This document shows positions 15,692 to 23,858 of a DNA stretch of 64,000 nt, in pieces. The notes below the pieces were generated by a model. It did not search any database, had not been told where the DNA came from, and saw only the letters and a list, made by a program, of their open reading frames with translations. Numbering within the stretch: the first letter of the stretch is position 1; the number at the start of each line of letters is the position of its first letter. Origin of the DNA: JAEZJZ01 sp050949055 (GTDB taxonomy: Bacteria; Bacillota; UBA994; UBA5500); assembly GCA_050949055.1 (NCBI GenBank), contig JBMNFA010000001.1, positions 744,001 to 808,000 on the forward strand, read 5' to 3'. The translations under genes and the position numbers were made by a program.

Positions 15692-16028
15692 CAAGGTCTA
15701 TGCGCCGAGCGTCGTTCCAAAGACGCTCCAAGTTGTAGAAGTTCCTGGTCTCGTCCTGGAAGATGTGGACGATCACGTCATTATAATCCAGCAAGAACCA
15801 CTTCGCATCCTGGTCGCCTTCCTTCTGTGGGGCAGGCAAACCTAGTCGCGATAGCTCATCCTCGATGTGGCGGGCAATGCTTTGCACTTGTGTGCGGGAA
15901 GTGCCGCTGAGCAGCACAAAATAATCAGCGACGATGCTCAACGATTGCAGCCCCAGAATGACCGGGTCCTTAGCCCTGCGATCGTCCGCCAGCTGTACAA
16001 TCCGCTTGGCCAACTCCAGTGAGTCCAT
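15672..16028 (-). CDS. rsfS: Ribosome silencing factor RsfS
   Basis: Protein of 118 residues of the RsfS/Iojap/YqeL family, which binds ribosomal protein L14 and blocks subunit joining under nutrient limitation. Recognised from KDPVILGLQSLSIVADYFVLLSGTS split as DPVILGL, ADYFVLLSGTSRTQV and the C-terminal WFLLDYNDVIVHIF then FYNLERLW. The longest frame adds 34 residues of no family character. The ATG at 16028 has GGAGGT seven bases upstream and gives the normal size. It lies in the nadD-LCP-rsfS-yqeM order. Confidence 0.93.
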   Translation of the reverse strand: MDSLELAKRIVQLADDRRAKDPVILGLQSLSIVADYFVLLSGTSRTQVQSIARHIEDELSRLGLPAPQKEGDQDAKWFLLDYNDVIVHIFQDETRNFYNLERLWNDARRIDLDELPLS

Positions 16029-16134
16029 GCTCACACCTCCGGTGATTAAGCTTCCCTGACGAGCACCCGGCCAATCATCCACCAATGGAAATCTGTCCGA
16101 AAGCCCGAATCCAATTGAAGAAAAAGACATGCGC

Positions 16135-17304
16135 CTATGGCAGCATGTCTTCGCCCAGAATTACTACCACGTCCACATCGGTGCCAGCCTCCGGATCCAG
16201 CAACACTTCCTGTGCGGTGATCGCTTCGGCCACCCTGACAGCACCGTCAGTCTGATCGGTTACGCTGAACACTTGGGTTACCGGGTACTTTCCGTCTGCC
16301 TCGCGAATACTCACGACCTGGAAACCGTTCTTCCGCAGCAACTCAGCCACCTGATTGGCATTCTGGCGGCTTCCGTTGCCATACTGCAACTGCACCCTGA
16401 CACCGCTGTTAGCAAGACGATCGACACCTGCATAGAAGTAGGCCTCGACCATCTCTTCTACTTTTTCCATGTTCGGCACATAGTAATAGATTCCGTCGAT
16501 ATATCGATCTGCGCCGTCGATAGTGTAACTGTTAACCTTATCTTTGAGAGAAGCCACCGCCGGAGCGTGACGCAAAGCTACACTAAACGGGATGTTCGTC
16601 TGCACCGTCTCGAAGCCGATGCGAATCAACTCGGGAATCTTCAGCAGGTTGGCTGGCTTCAGCAGTTGCTTGATGGCAGCAGCGATGAACTTCTGCTGAC
16701 GTTGTGACCTGGCCAAGTCGCTGTCTGTATGGCGATAGCGCACATAGCCGAGTGCATCTTCGCCGTTTAATGTCTGCACGCCCTTCTTCAGGTGGATGTG
16801 CAGGTTGCCGGCTTCGTCATCCCAATCCATGTTCTTCTCCACATCAATGGTCACCCCGCCGATGGTATCGACCAGGCGTGGGAACCCGTTGGTGTCAATT
16901 GTGATGTAGTAGCGAATGGGTACGTTGAGGAAGTTCTGCACAGTCTGCATGGCCAACTGCACGCCGCCATATGCATAGGCATGATTGATTTTGTCCCTAC
17001 CCTCTCGCCCGGGGATCTCCACCCTAGTATCCCTCGGAATTGAAAGCAGGCTCACTTCTCCCTCCTTGGGATCGTAGGTGGCTAACATGATGGTATCGCT
17101 GCGGCCGACGCCAGGTTGTCCCGGGGCGATCCAGCCGGGGTCGACCCCCAGAATCAGTACGTGCAACTTGCCATCTGCGGGCAAAGGCCCTGGCTCAGCC
17201 CCATCGATCACATCCGGCGTGCGCAACCAAAACCAATAGGTACTGGCACCAGTCATCACCAAGAAAAAGGTCAGTATCACTAGAAAAGAAAATCTCCGGC
17301 TCAT
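16135..17304 (-). CDS. LytR-CpsA-Psr (LCP) family cell-wall ligase
   Basis: Protein of 389 residues with a short cytoplasmic N-terminus and one membrane anchor (about 6-26). An extracellular LCP domain follows: ILGVDPGW, GRSDTIMLA, LLSIPRDTRVEIPG, KINHAYAYGG and a late arginine-rich YVRYRHTDSDLARSQRQ that binds the polyprenyl pyrophosphate. A C-terminal LytR_C-like domain covers about residues 295-380. LCP enzymes transfer teichoic acid or other glycopolymers to peptidoglycan. It occupies the position of yqeK in the B. subtilis nadD-yqeK-rsfS order and has its own promoter (17398-17426). Confidence 0.9.
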   Translation of the reverse strand: MSRRFSFLVILTFFLVMTGASTYWFWLRTPDVIDGAEPGPLPADGKLHVLILGVDPGWIAPGQPGVGRSDTIMLATYDPKEGEVSLLSIPRDTRVEIPGREGRDKINHAYAYGGVQLAMQTVQNFLNVPIRYYITIDTNGFPRLVDTIGGVTIDVEKNMDWDDEAGNLHIHLKKGVQTLNGEDALGYVRYRHTDSDLARSQRQQKFIAAAIKQLLKPANLLKIPELIRIGFETVQTNIPFSVALRHAPAVASLKDKVNSYTIDGADRYIDGIYYYVPNMEKVEEMVEAYFYAGVDRLANSGVRVQLQYGNGSRQNANQVAELLRKNGFQVVSIREADGKYPVTQVFSVTDQTDGAVRVAEAITAQEVLLDPEAGTDVDVVVILGEDMLP

Positions 17305-17397
17305 ATATTTCCCCCTAAACTGCCGGCAAATGAAGGCAAGCGATATAAAGCAAGAAACCGCATCAATTAGCTGAAAATGTCTATGCTAATGCTATTA

Positions 17398-17426
17398 ACT
17401 ATAACATCAATGACAAATCGAAACAA
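17398..17426 (-). promoter_or_regulatory. SigA-type promoter of the LCP gene
   Basis: TTGTTT (17421-17426) and TATAGT (17398-17403) with a 17-bp spacer on the minus strand, about 95 bp before the LCP start and just after nadD. Confidence 0.55.
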
Positions 17427-17446
17427 TGGTCAGCGGTGGGCGGCGA

Positions 17447-18052
17447 TCAGCTGTCAATGTATAGACGATGTTTGTGGATATAGTGTTCCACCCCTTCTGG
17501 CACCAAATAGCTGATCGGACGACCTTCGCGCACTCGCCGACGAATATCTGTAGAAGATATGGCCAGGGAAGGGATTTCAATATAGTGAATGTGCGCCAAT
17601 TGCTCAGCGGTGAAGCTCTGCCTGTTCAAATGCTGCTCCAGGCGGAAACCCGGGCGGGTGGCGGCAACGAAGTGGCAGATCTGCAACAGTTGTTGATAGT
17701 TGTGCCAGCTGGTGATGTCCAAGATTGCATCGGCACCGGTGATGAAGTAGAGTTCACAGGGGGCGTAGTCCCGAAGGAATAGCCTGACTGTATCGTAGGT
17801 ATACGAGTAGCCACTGCGATCGATTTCTGCCCGCGAAAGATAGAAAGCGGGGTTGGCCGCCGTCGCCAGCAACGTCATCAAGTATCTATGCTCCCCTTTG
17901 GAGACATTCTGGGACTGCTTATGGGGCGGGTTTCCCGATGGGACAAAGAAGACCCGCTGCAGGCTGAATTCATGCCGGGCTGCCTCCGCCGTGACCAAGT
18001 GGCCGATATGGATAGGATCAAACGTTCCTCCCATGATCCCAATTCTGCGCAT
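17447..18052 (-). CDS. nadD: Nicotinate-nucleotide adenylyltransferase NadD
   Basis: Protein of 201 residues, the usual length. It converts nicotinate mononucleotide and ATP to deamido-NAD in NAD synthesis. The nucleotidyltransferase signature GGTFDPIHIGHLV is at residues 8-20 and the C-terminal ISSTDIRRRVREG motif is present. FVPSGNPPHK and TGADAILDITSWHN are also family typical. It follows obg at some distance and precedes the LCP gene, rsfS and a yqeM-like gene, the common Firmicutes order. Confidence 0.95.
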   Translation of the reverse strand: MRRIGIMGGTFDPIHIGHLVTAEAARHEFSLQRVFFVPSGNPPHKQSQNVSKGEHRYLMTLLATAANPAFYLSRAEIDRSGYSYTYDTVRLFLRDYAPCELYFITGADAILDITSWHNYQQLLQICHFVAATRPGFRLEQHLNRQSFTAEQLAHIHYIEIPSLAISSTDIRRRVREGRPISYLVPEGVEHYIHKHRLYIDS

Positions 18053-18206
18053 GGGCTGCTCCTCCTTGGGAAAACCTTTGCCTCTATTTTAGCAGATCCA
18101 TGACCAGGCTGTCCGCCTGGCCTTAACCGAGGCTGCGGCATAGCAGCCACCCTATTGGCCAGTGCACGATCTCGAGAACGAAGATAACCGGTGCCCCCCT
18201 CAACTG

Positions 18207-19493
18207 CTAGCGCCGGCGATCAAAACCCGGATCATCAGTGAATTCAAACTCCAGTTCGTTGATGCGCACGGTGTCGCCCTCGGTCACTCCCGCCTCTCTG
18301 AGCGCGTCAAACACTCCATAGCGGCGCAGCGCCCGCTGCAGCCTGATCAGTGCATCTTCATTCTGTACGTCTGTCATGGCAATCCGCCGCTCGATCCAAG
18401 TGCCTCTGACCACAAAGGCACCGTCATCACTTCTCCGGACAGTCAAAGGTTCCTCCTGTTCAGGCAAATCCTGCAAAATCACGACTGGCTTGGGCACCGG
18501 GGCTTGTTGCAGCTGTTGGTAGGTAGCCCGCATCAGCTCCAGCACGCCCTGCCCGGTGGCAGCCGAAATGCTGTAGACGATATACCCCAGCTCATTCAGA
18601 ACACTGGTCAACTCCGCCTCGCGTTCAGCCCCAGCCGGTAAATCCAGCTTGTTCAGCACTACGATCTGTGGCCGCTCGGCCAGTTCTGGTGTGTATAGCT
18701 GCAACTCTCGGTTGATGGTGTGAAAGTCGTCCACAGGATCCCTGCCGTCGCAACCGGCTGCATCCAGTACGTGTAACAGCAGCCGCGTGCGTTCCACATG
18801 TCGTAAGAATTCGTGCCCCAGTCCCTGTCCTTGATGCGCGCCGGCGATCAACCCCGGAATATCTGCCATGACAAAACTGTGTCCATCTACCGAAACCACG
18901 CCCAGATTGGGCACCAGAGTGGTAAAGGGGTAATTGGCGATTTTGGGCTTGGCAGCGCTCACTTGGGCCAACAGAGTGGACTTGCCAGCATTGGGAAAGC
19001 CAACCAGACCAACGTCCGCCAGCAGCTTCAGTTCCAGGCGTAGCCATCTTTCCTCTCCCGGCTCACCCTGTTCGGCAAAGGTTGGCGCCTGCTGCACAGC
19101 AGTAGCGAACCGGGCGTTACCTCGCCCCCCCCTACCCCCTTTGGCGATGATCACCTCTTGGTTTGATTCGGTCAGGTCAGCCAATGGCTGCCCGGTATCG
19201 TCGTCAAACACCACCGTTCCGGCAGGAACCAGGATGACGTGATGTTCTCCATTCTTGCCATGCATATTGTTGGTGCCGCCGTTCTCTCCCCGTTGTGCTT
19301 TGTGGTGCTTGCGATAACGCAGATCCAATAGAGTGCTAGCGTTGTCGCTAACCTTCAGGATCACGTTTCCCCCGTGGCCGCCATCTCCTCCAGCAGGTCC
19401 TCCATGGGGCACATATTTCTCTCTGCGAAAATGGACCATACCATTACCACCGTCGCCGGCTTTCACATATATCCTCACTTGATCGATAAACAC
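18207..19493 (-). CDS. obg: GTPase Obg (CgtA), with C-terminal OCT domain
   Basis: Protein of 428 residues. Residues 1-158 form the glycine-rich Obg fold (VKAGDGGNGMVHFRREKYVP, GGPAGGDGGHGG). Next comes a G domain with GFPNAGKSTL (P-loop), DIPGLIAGAHQGQGLG (switch) and NKLD, then an OCT domain at about 355-428. Obg acts in 50S ribosome maturation and, in B. subtilis, in stress and sporulation signalling. The annotated frame could begin earlier. The GTG at 19493, preceded by GGGGGGAG, starts the protein at the conserved FIDQVRIYVKAGDGG. It is coupled to spo0B, as in B. subtilis. Confidence 0.95.
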   Translation of the reverse strand: MFIDQVRIYVKAGDGGNGMVHFRREKYVPHGGPAGGDGGHGGNVILKVSDNASTLLDLRYRKHHKAQRGENGGTNNMHGKNGEHHVILVPAGTVVFDDDTGQPLADLTESNQEVIIAKGGRGGRGNARFATAVQQAPTFAEQGEPGEERWLRLELKLLADVGLVGFPNAGKSTLLAQVSAAKPKIANYPFTTLVPNLGVVSVDGHSFVMADIPGLIAGAHQGQGLGHEFLRHVERTRLLLHVLDAAGCDGRDPVDDFHTINRELQLYTPELAERPQIVVLNKLDLPAGAEREAELTSVLNELGYIVYSISAATGQGVLELMRATYQQLQQAPVPKPVVILQDLPEQEEPLTVRRSDDGAFVVRGTWIERRIAMTDVQNEDALIRLQRALRRYGVFDALREAGVTEGDTVRINELEFEFTDDPGFDRRR

Positions 19494-19567
19494 GGCTTGC
19501 TCCCCCCTACATAGACCTACCCCTATTATGAGCCATGATGATATCCGGCTTACCTTTGGGCCTGACG

Positions 19568-20071
19568 TCAACTCAAACCAAAGGTAAACCTCAACTCTTC
19601 TCCATCGTTGCTTTCCAGTTGCTGCAAAGCCTTGGGAGTTGTCTGCAATAAGAATTCCAGTGGCATTTGCGGGGCAATGACTGAAAGCATGGGTTGGTTA
19701 CCCTCCAACCGCACATGTAGCCAGCGATCCTGCTCTGCCAGAGTGCCGATCTGCAGCAGCAGCGCTTGCACCAACCCGTCAGCAGCAGCCAAGTTCCTGC
19801 AGCAATTTGTTTCCATTGGCAACAGCTCAAAACTGATGGAAATCTCCGCATCCCTCGCCTGCTGTAACCACTTCCAGAGCAGCAGGCCCAACTGGTCGTT
19901 CCTGCAGGAGAATAGGTAGCTCACTTCCTGAATGCGCTCGACTACATTTTGCAGGTCCCGGCGCAACTCATCCTGAGGGCGGCCCAGTTGCATGTGGCCG
20001 CTCAGTATTTGCAGTTCGTTCAGCAAGTCGTGACGAAACCTGCGGAATAGCTCTAGTCCCTCAATGCGCAT
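19568..20071 (-). CDS. Spo0B-like sporulation phosphotransferase
   Basis: Protein of 167 residues. The N-terminal helix-forming FRRFRHDLLNELQILSGHMQ carries the HD(L/F)xNxLQ motif of Spo0B, with His14 as the expected phosphorylation site. The rest resembles a degenerate HATPase-like domain without ATP-binding motifs. In the B. subtilis phosphorelay Spo0B passes phosphate from Spo0F to Spo0A. Many Clostridia keep only such a Spo0B-type protein, so its partner here is uncertain. The spo0B-obg adjacency supports the call. A promoter is seen at 20103-20131. Confidence 0.8.
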   Translation of the reverse strand: MRIEGLELFRRFRHDLLNELQILSGHMQLGRPQDELRRDLQNVVERIQEVSYLFSCRNDQLGLLLWKWLQQARDAEISISFELLPMETNCCRNLAAADGLVQALLLQIGTLAEQDRWLHVRLEGNQPMLSVIAPQMPLEFLLQTTPKALQQLESNDGEELRFTFGLS

Positions 20072-20102
20072 TGTTTCTTGCCCCCCACTCGTCCTTTCTC
20101 CT

Positions 20103-20131
20103 ATCTTACACTGCCGAGAGACGGTTGGTAA
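20103..20131 (-). promoter_or_regulatory. SigA-type promoter of spo0B-obg
   Basis: TTACCA (20126-20131) and TAAGAT (20103-20108) with a 17-bp spacer, about 32 bp before the Spo0B start codon. Confidence 0.5.
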
Positions 20132-20310
20132 GTCCTCATGGAAGAAAACAGCAATGAATAGAGACCTTTAACTGCTCCGTCGTTGCTTGTACCGCTGCTC
20201 GGGAAGACATTGCGATATCTCAGGCCGGTAGAAAAGGGTTGCGCAGCTCGACAAGGCGTCGACAGAACTTACCCCCATCTGTTCTCAGGAACCTTCCTGC
20301 TGCCCAGGGC

Positions 20311-20338
20311 AAAAAAATACCGGTGCATCAGCACCGGT
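20311..20338 (-). terminator. Terminator of the rplU-prp-rpmA operon
   Basis: Perfect 8-bp stem ACCGGTGC / GCACCGGT (20319-20326, 20331-20338), tetraloop, then A and seven T on the minus strand. It lies 12 bp after the rpmA stop. Confidence 0.9.
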
Positions 20339-20350
20339 GTTAAGCACAGA

Positions 20351-20650
20351 CTAGTTGTTTGCAGGCTCTGACAGCGGATAAACGCTTACCTGTTTCTTAT
20401 CGCGGCCTTTGCGCTCGAATGAAACCACTCCGTGAATCATGGCGAACAGAGTATCATCCTTGCCAATGCCAACGTTGTTGCCTGGATGAATCTTGGTGCC
20501 ACGCTGACGGACAAGAATGGAACCAGCGGTGACAAACTGACCTGCCTGCCGCTTTACACCCAACCGCTGCGCGTTGCTGTCACGGCCGTTACGGGAGCTA
20601 CCAACGCCCTTCTTGTGAGCAAACTGTTGTAGATCAAACCTAAACAGCAT
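20351..20650 (-). CDS. rpmA: 50S ribosomal protein L27, with cleavable N-terminal extension
   Basis: Protein of 99 residues. The mature part starts AHKKGVGSSRNGRDS and includes GQFVTAGSILVRQRGTK, standard L27. It is preceded by MLFRFDLQQF, the Firmicutes-type leader that Prp protease removes so the N-terminus can reach the peptidyl-transferase centre. The leader normally ends LQFF or similar; here it ends LQQF. The protease gene lies directly upstream, with a 2-bp gap. Confidence 0.96.
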   Translation of the reverse strand: MLFRFDLQQFAHKKGVGSSRNGRDSNAQRLGVKRQAGQFVTAGSILVRQRGTKIHPGNNVGIGKDDTLFAMIHGVVSFERKGRDKKQVSVYPLSEPANN

Positions 20651-20652
20651 GG

Positions 20653-20988
20653 TTACACCTCCTTTGAATCGAGGATACAGACATAATCTTGGTAAGCCGA
20701 AGCCAATTCTCTTAGCCCTACGAGCATGGTGCGAAGCAATAGATCGGCTTGCAGTCCCAATGAGGGCGACAAGCCTTCAGGGAGGCAGCAGCTCAGCTCT
20801 CCGTCAACTTGATATCCTGAACACTCTATTCCCAGCACTTCCTGCAACCCCAGCAGAGCAGTCTGTACTATAGCAGATACGCCAGCACAGACAATGTCAG
20901 ATCCGTGTTCTGCATAACCTGAATGCCCGCTGACGGAAAACCCGTGCAAACGACCATCTTTACCGCGCCGCAGGGCAATAGTAATCAC
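20653..20988 (-). CDS. prp: Ribosomal-processing cysteine protease Prp (YsxB)
   Basis: Protein of 111 residues. The signature GHSGYAEHGSDIVCAGVS (residues 21-38) supplies the catalytic His22 and Cys34 dyad of the Prp family, which cleaves the N-terminal leader of L27. It sits between rplU and rpmA, as in most Firmicutes. The three genes are 2-10 bp apart and form one operon. Confidence 0.93.
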   Translation of the reverse strand: MITIALRRGKDGRLHGFSVSGHSGYAEHGSDIVCAGVSAIVQTALLGLQEVLGIECSGYQVDGELSCCLPEGLSPSLGLQADLLLRTMLVGLRELASAYQDYVCILDSKEV

Positions 20989-20998
20989 TGTTCAATGA

Positions 20999-21310
20999 CT
21001 AGCAGCGGATGCCAGTAATCTGGACAGCCGTAAACGGCTGGCGATGACCGCGCTTGACGCGCACCCGCTTCTTGGGCTTATAGCGCATGGAGAAAACTTT
21101 AGGGGCCTTGCCATGTTCCAGCACCGTAGCTTCTACCACTGCACCGCTAACCAAAGGCTGACCCATCTTCACGTCGCTGCCGTCAACCACCATCAATACC
21201 CGCTCAAAGCTGACAGCCTGTCCAGCCGGCACAGGTAGTTTTTCCACCCGTACCACCTGACCTTGTTCCACTTTCAATTGCTTGCCACCGGTTTCGATAA
21301 TGGCGTACAT
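20999..21310 (-). CDS. rplU: 50S ribosomal protein L21
   Basis: Protein of 103 residues, the usual size. It begins MYAIIETGGKQLKVEQGQ and ends with KPKKRVRVKRGHRQPFT, both L21 hallmarks. L21 binds 23S rRNA. It is first in the rplU-prp-rpmA operon and is preceded by a leader RNA and a strong promoter. AAGGAGGT precedes the ATG. Confidence 0.97.
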   Translation of the reverse strand: MYAIIETGGKQLKVEQGQVVRVEKLPVPAGQAVSFERVLMVVDGSDVKMGQPLVSGAVVEATVLEHGKAPKVFSMRYKPKKRVRVKRGHRQPFTAVQITGIRC

Positions 21311-21420
21311 TCCGCCACCTCCTTAAGTTAGACTCGCCGGATACCCAGGCGGCGGCTGTCGGCCGCACTTATAGCCCGTTCCGAGCGGTTTCGGTGCCCC
21401 AACAGAGCGGACACCTACGA
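21311..21420 (-). ncRNA. L21 leader (cis-regulatory RNA of rplU)
   Basis: The transcript upstream of rplU carries the blocks I associate with the Firmicutes L21 leader: AGGTGTCCGCTC, GGGGCACCGAAACC, GGGCTATAAG, and a GGGTATCCGGCGAG segment just before the Shine-Dalgarno sequence. It starts right after a near-consensus promoter. Such leaders are thought to let L21 control its own operon. Confidence 0.65.
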
Positions 21421-21426
21421 TTGTTA

Positions 21427-21455
21427 ATTCTACCATAGTCAATGGGCAGCGTCAA
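21427..21455 (-). promoter_or_regulatory. SigA promoter of the L21-L27 operon
   Basis: TTGACG (21450-21455), 17-bp spacer and TAGAAT with TGG in front, giving an extended -10 (21427-21432). The -35 lies inside the last codons of rng. Confidence 0.7.
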
Positions 21456-23151
21456 CGAGTTCCCCGGCCAGCCTCGCTTTGGCGTAGGTGCGAAAGGCAC
21501 GGGTAATCTCAATCAGCACCTTTTGACCGACCAGATGCGCCGCCTTATCCACCTGAATGACAAAGCCATCCCTGCGAGCGATCGCATCCTGGACCCGCCC
21601 TTGGTGCACATCCTCCAGCTTCACGGTCAACACCTCGCCTACGTGCACCGGCAAAGCCACCTTCTCCACCATCTCGCTGTTACCGGAGAGCACGATGGCC
21701 CAATCCTCCAGATGACGCTCGGAGTTGCCCCGCACAAAGACGTGGCGTCCCGTTTCCTTCTCCAACCGCTCCAAGTTGCTGCCCCCGCTGCCGATCAGCA
21801 CGGCGGCCACTGTCGGATGCACATCCAGCAGCACAGCTTCATCCTGATGCGAGCGAAAATAGCGCCAAAGCTCATTTTCAATGCGGCTGCCCAGCACTTC
21901 TTCATGCAGCACATGCCCGGTACCGTCACAGTAGGGGCAGGGCTTCTGCAGCACTTCGCCGATAGCCTGACGCACTTTCTGCCTGGTCATCTCCACCAAA
22001 CCCAGTTGCGTGATCCCTAAAATGGAGGTCTTGGTCTTGTCCGCCTTTAGCGCTTCCTCCAGTTGGCTCAAAACCTGTTTCCGGTGTTCAGGCTGATTCA
22101 TGTCGATGAAGTCGATGACGATGATCCCGCCCAGATTGCGCAGACGCAGCTGTCTGGCGATCTCATCGCACGATTCCAGATTGATCTTGAGCACTGTATC
22201 CTCCAGGCTGGTGTTGCCCACAAACTTGCCGGTATTGACATCGATCACGGTTAGCGCCTCGGTTTGGTCGATGACCAAGTAGCCGCCGCTTTTCAGCCAC
22301 ACTCGCCGCTTCAGCGCTTTATCCAGTTCGGCCTCCAATCCGAAAGTCTCAAAGATCGGGCGCTGCTGCTGGAACAGGGAGACTCTCTCCTGATACTGCG
22401 GTGCTGTCACCGCCAACAGCTCCAGCATGGCCTTGTAGTGATCAACGCTATCGATGATCACCCTGTCCACACTGTCATCCAGTGAATCGCGCACCACACG
22501 CCCCACCAGGTCCAGATCCCGGTGGACCAGCGCCGGTGCCTTGAGCTTCCTACTGCGCTGCTGGATGCTGCGCCACAACTTGACCAGGAAATCTATGTCT
22601 TGTTTCAGGTCCTCGGCCGAAATCCCGATGGCCACTGTGCGCACGATCAAGCCGATGTGCTTTGGCTTCAACTCGCGGGCCAATTTGCGCAGGCGATCCC
22701 TCTCGGCATCGTCTTCAATTCTGCGTGAAATCCCTACGTGGTCGACGGTGGGCATCAGCACCACATACCGACCGGGCAGCGTGACATGCCTCGTCACCCG
22801 CGCTCCTTTGTTGCCGAAAGGCTCCTTAGTTACCTGCACCAGGATCTGTTTGCCCTTATGCACCAGCTCCTTGATCGTCGCCCGCTTGCTGGCTTTGGGA
22901 ACCCCGTCCGGATGCTCATCCAGTCCCGGGACCGCATCGGCCACATAAAGAAAAGTATTGCGCTCCAAACCTACATTCACAAATGCTGCCTGCATCCCCG
23001 GCAGGACGTTATCCACTAGACCTTTATAGATGTTACCAACTACTCTCTGCTCAATCGGGCGTTCCAGATACACTTCCACCAGACGCCCGTTCTCCACGAC
23101 TGCGACACGGGTTTCACGGCTGTCGCAATTAATGATCACTTCTTTGCTCAT
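21439..23151 (-). CDS. rng: Ribonuclease E/G family endoribonuclease
   Basis: Protein of 570 residues. An S1-like RNA-binding domain lies at about 35-125 (VVGNIYKGLVDNVLPGMQAA). The RNase H-like and DNase I-like catalytic parts follow (LTVIDVNTGKFVGN, GGIIVIDFIDM with metal-binding Asp residues), then the Zn-link CPYCDGTGHVL near residue 404. A C-terminal TRAM-like extension runs from about 500. Length fits the RNase G-like Clostridia form. It would cut single-stranded RNA in rRNA maturation and mRNA decay. It lies between the TIGR03960/TIGR03936 genes and rplU. Confidence 0.93.
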   Translation of the reverse strand: MSKEVIINCDSRETRVAVVENGRLVEVYLERPIEQRVVGNIYKGLVDNVLPGMQAAFVNVGLERNTFLYVADAVPGLDEHPDGVPKASKRATIKELVHKGKQILVQVTKEPFGNKGARVTRHVTLPGRYVVLMPTVDHVGISRRIEDDAERDRLRKLARELKPKHIGLIVRTVAIGISAEDLKQDIDFLVKLWRSIQQRSRKLKAPALVHRDLDLVGRVVRDSLDDSVDRVIIDSVDHYKAMLELLAVTAPQYQERVSLFQQQRPIFETFGLEAELDKALKRRVWLKSGGYLVIDQTEALTVIDVNTGKFVGNTSLEDTVLKINLESCDEIARQLRLRNLGGIIVIDFIDMNQPEHRKQVLSQLEEALKADKTKTSILGITQLGLVEMTRQKVRQAIGEVLQKPCPYCDGTGHVLHEEVLGSRIENELWRYFRSHQDEAVLLDVHPTVAAVLIGSGGSNLERLEKETGRHVFVRGNSERHLEDWAIVLSGNSEMVEKVALPVHVGEVLTVKLEDVHQGRVQDAIARRDGFVIQVDKAAHLVGQKVLIEITRAFRTYAKARLAGELVDAAH

Positions 23152-23192
23152 CTAAACCCTCTCTTCTAAATCGAAAACAGCCGAGCAGATTA

Positions 23193-23858
23193 CTATGCTT
23201 CCGCCTCCACCAGTTGCCAAGGCGTCAACAGACGGTCGTCCGAGCCCAGATAGAGTTCCAAACGCTGGATGCTCTGCGGCAATTCACCGCCGGTCACCGC
23301 TCGCCACAAGTCCTCAGGCCTCAGGTTACCTCTGCTACCTGTGGCCAAACAGGCACGCAACTGATCATCGCTGTCCACAGCGAGGTTGCGCACAAAGGGC
23401 CGAATGTTCACTTCTTTTTGGCCACTCTTGCGCTTGACAGTCAGGAGATAGCATTCCTTCTCCAGCAGGGCCTGCACCCTGCCACTCAAGTCTTCAGTTT
23501 GGGAGCCTGTGATGCGATACTCGGCAAAACGCACTAGGCTCATCAATGCCTTTACCCCAGCCGGGACGGCGACTGCCCCCAGCAGATCCATCCCCTCGGG
23601 CAGCGCCGGTTTGATGGCCGCGATCAGATCAGCTGGCTGCAACTCTTCCCTTAGTTCCAGCTCCAGGTATTCCGCCAAGCTTGTTTGGCCTACTGGCAGA
23701 GGGGCGGCGACAGACAGCAGCGGATGGGGAGAGAATCCCTGCGAAAATGCTAAGGGCAGATTAGCACGGCGCAGGATTCGCTCCCAATGGTGCAGGGTGT
23801 CCAGGTGCCCGACGAAACGCATCAAACCGGTCTTGCTATAGCGCAACCAATACTTCAT
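23193..23858 (-). CDS. TIGR03936 family protein (DUF2344), radical-SAM-associated
   Basis: Protein of 221 residues beginning MKYWLRYSKTGLMRFVGHLD and containing AFSQGFSPHPLLSVAAPLPVG, both typical of TIGR03936/DUF2344. The family is nearly always encoded directly after a TIGR03960 radical SAM protein, as here, where the stop of that gene overlaps this start by 4 bp. Function is unknown. The tight pairing and location next to rng and ribosomal protein genes suggest RNA or ribosome modification, which is inference. Confidence 0.9.
   Translation of the reverse strand: MKYWLRYSKTGLMRFVGHLDTLHHWERILRRANLPLAFSQGFSPHPLLSVAAPLPVGQTSLAEYLELELREELQPADLIAAIKPALPEGMDLLGAVAVPAGVKALMSLVRFAEYRITGSQTEDLSGRVQALLEKECYLLTVKRKSGQKEVNIRPFVRNLAVDSDDQLRACLATGSRGNLRPEDLWRAVTGGELPQSIQRLELYLGSDDRLLTPWQLVEAEA

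Noticed and set aside
18104..18120. CCAGGC / GCCTGG hairpin between nadD and obg as a terminator.
   Set aside because: Six-bp stem without a T run on either strand.
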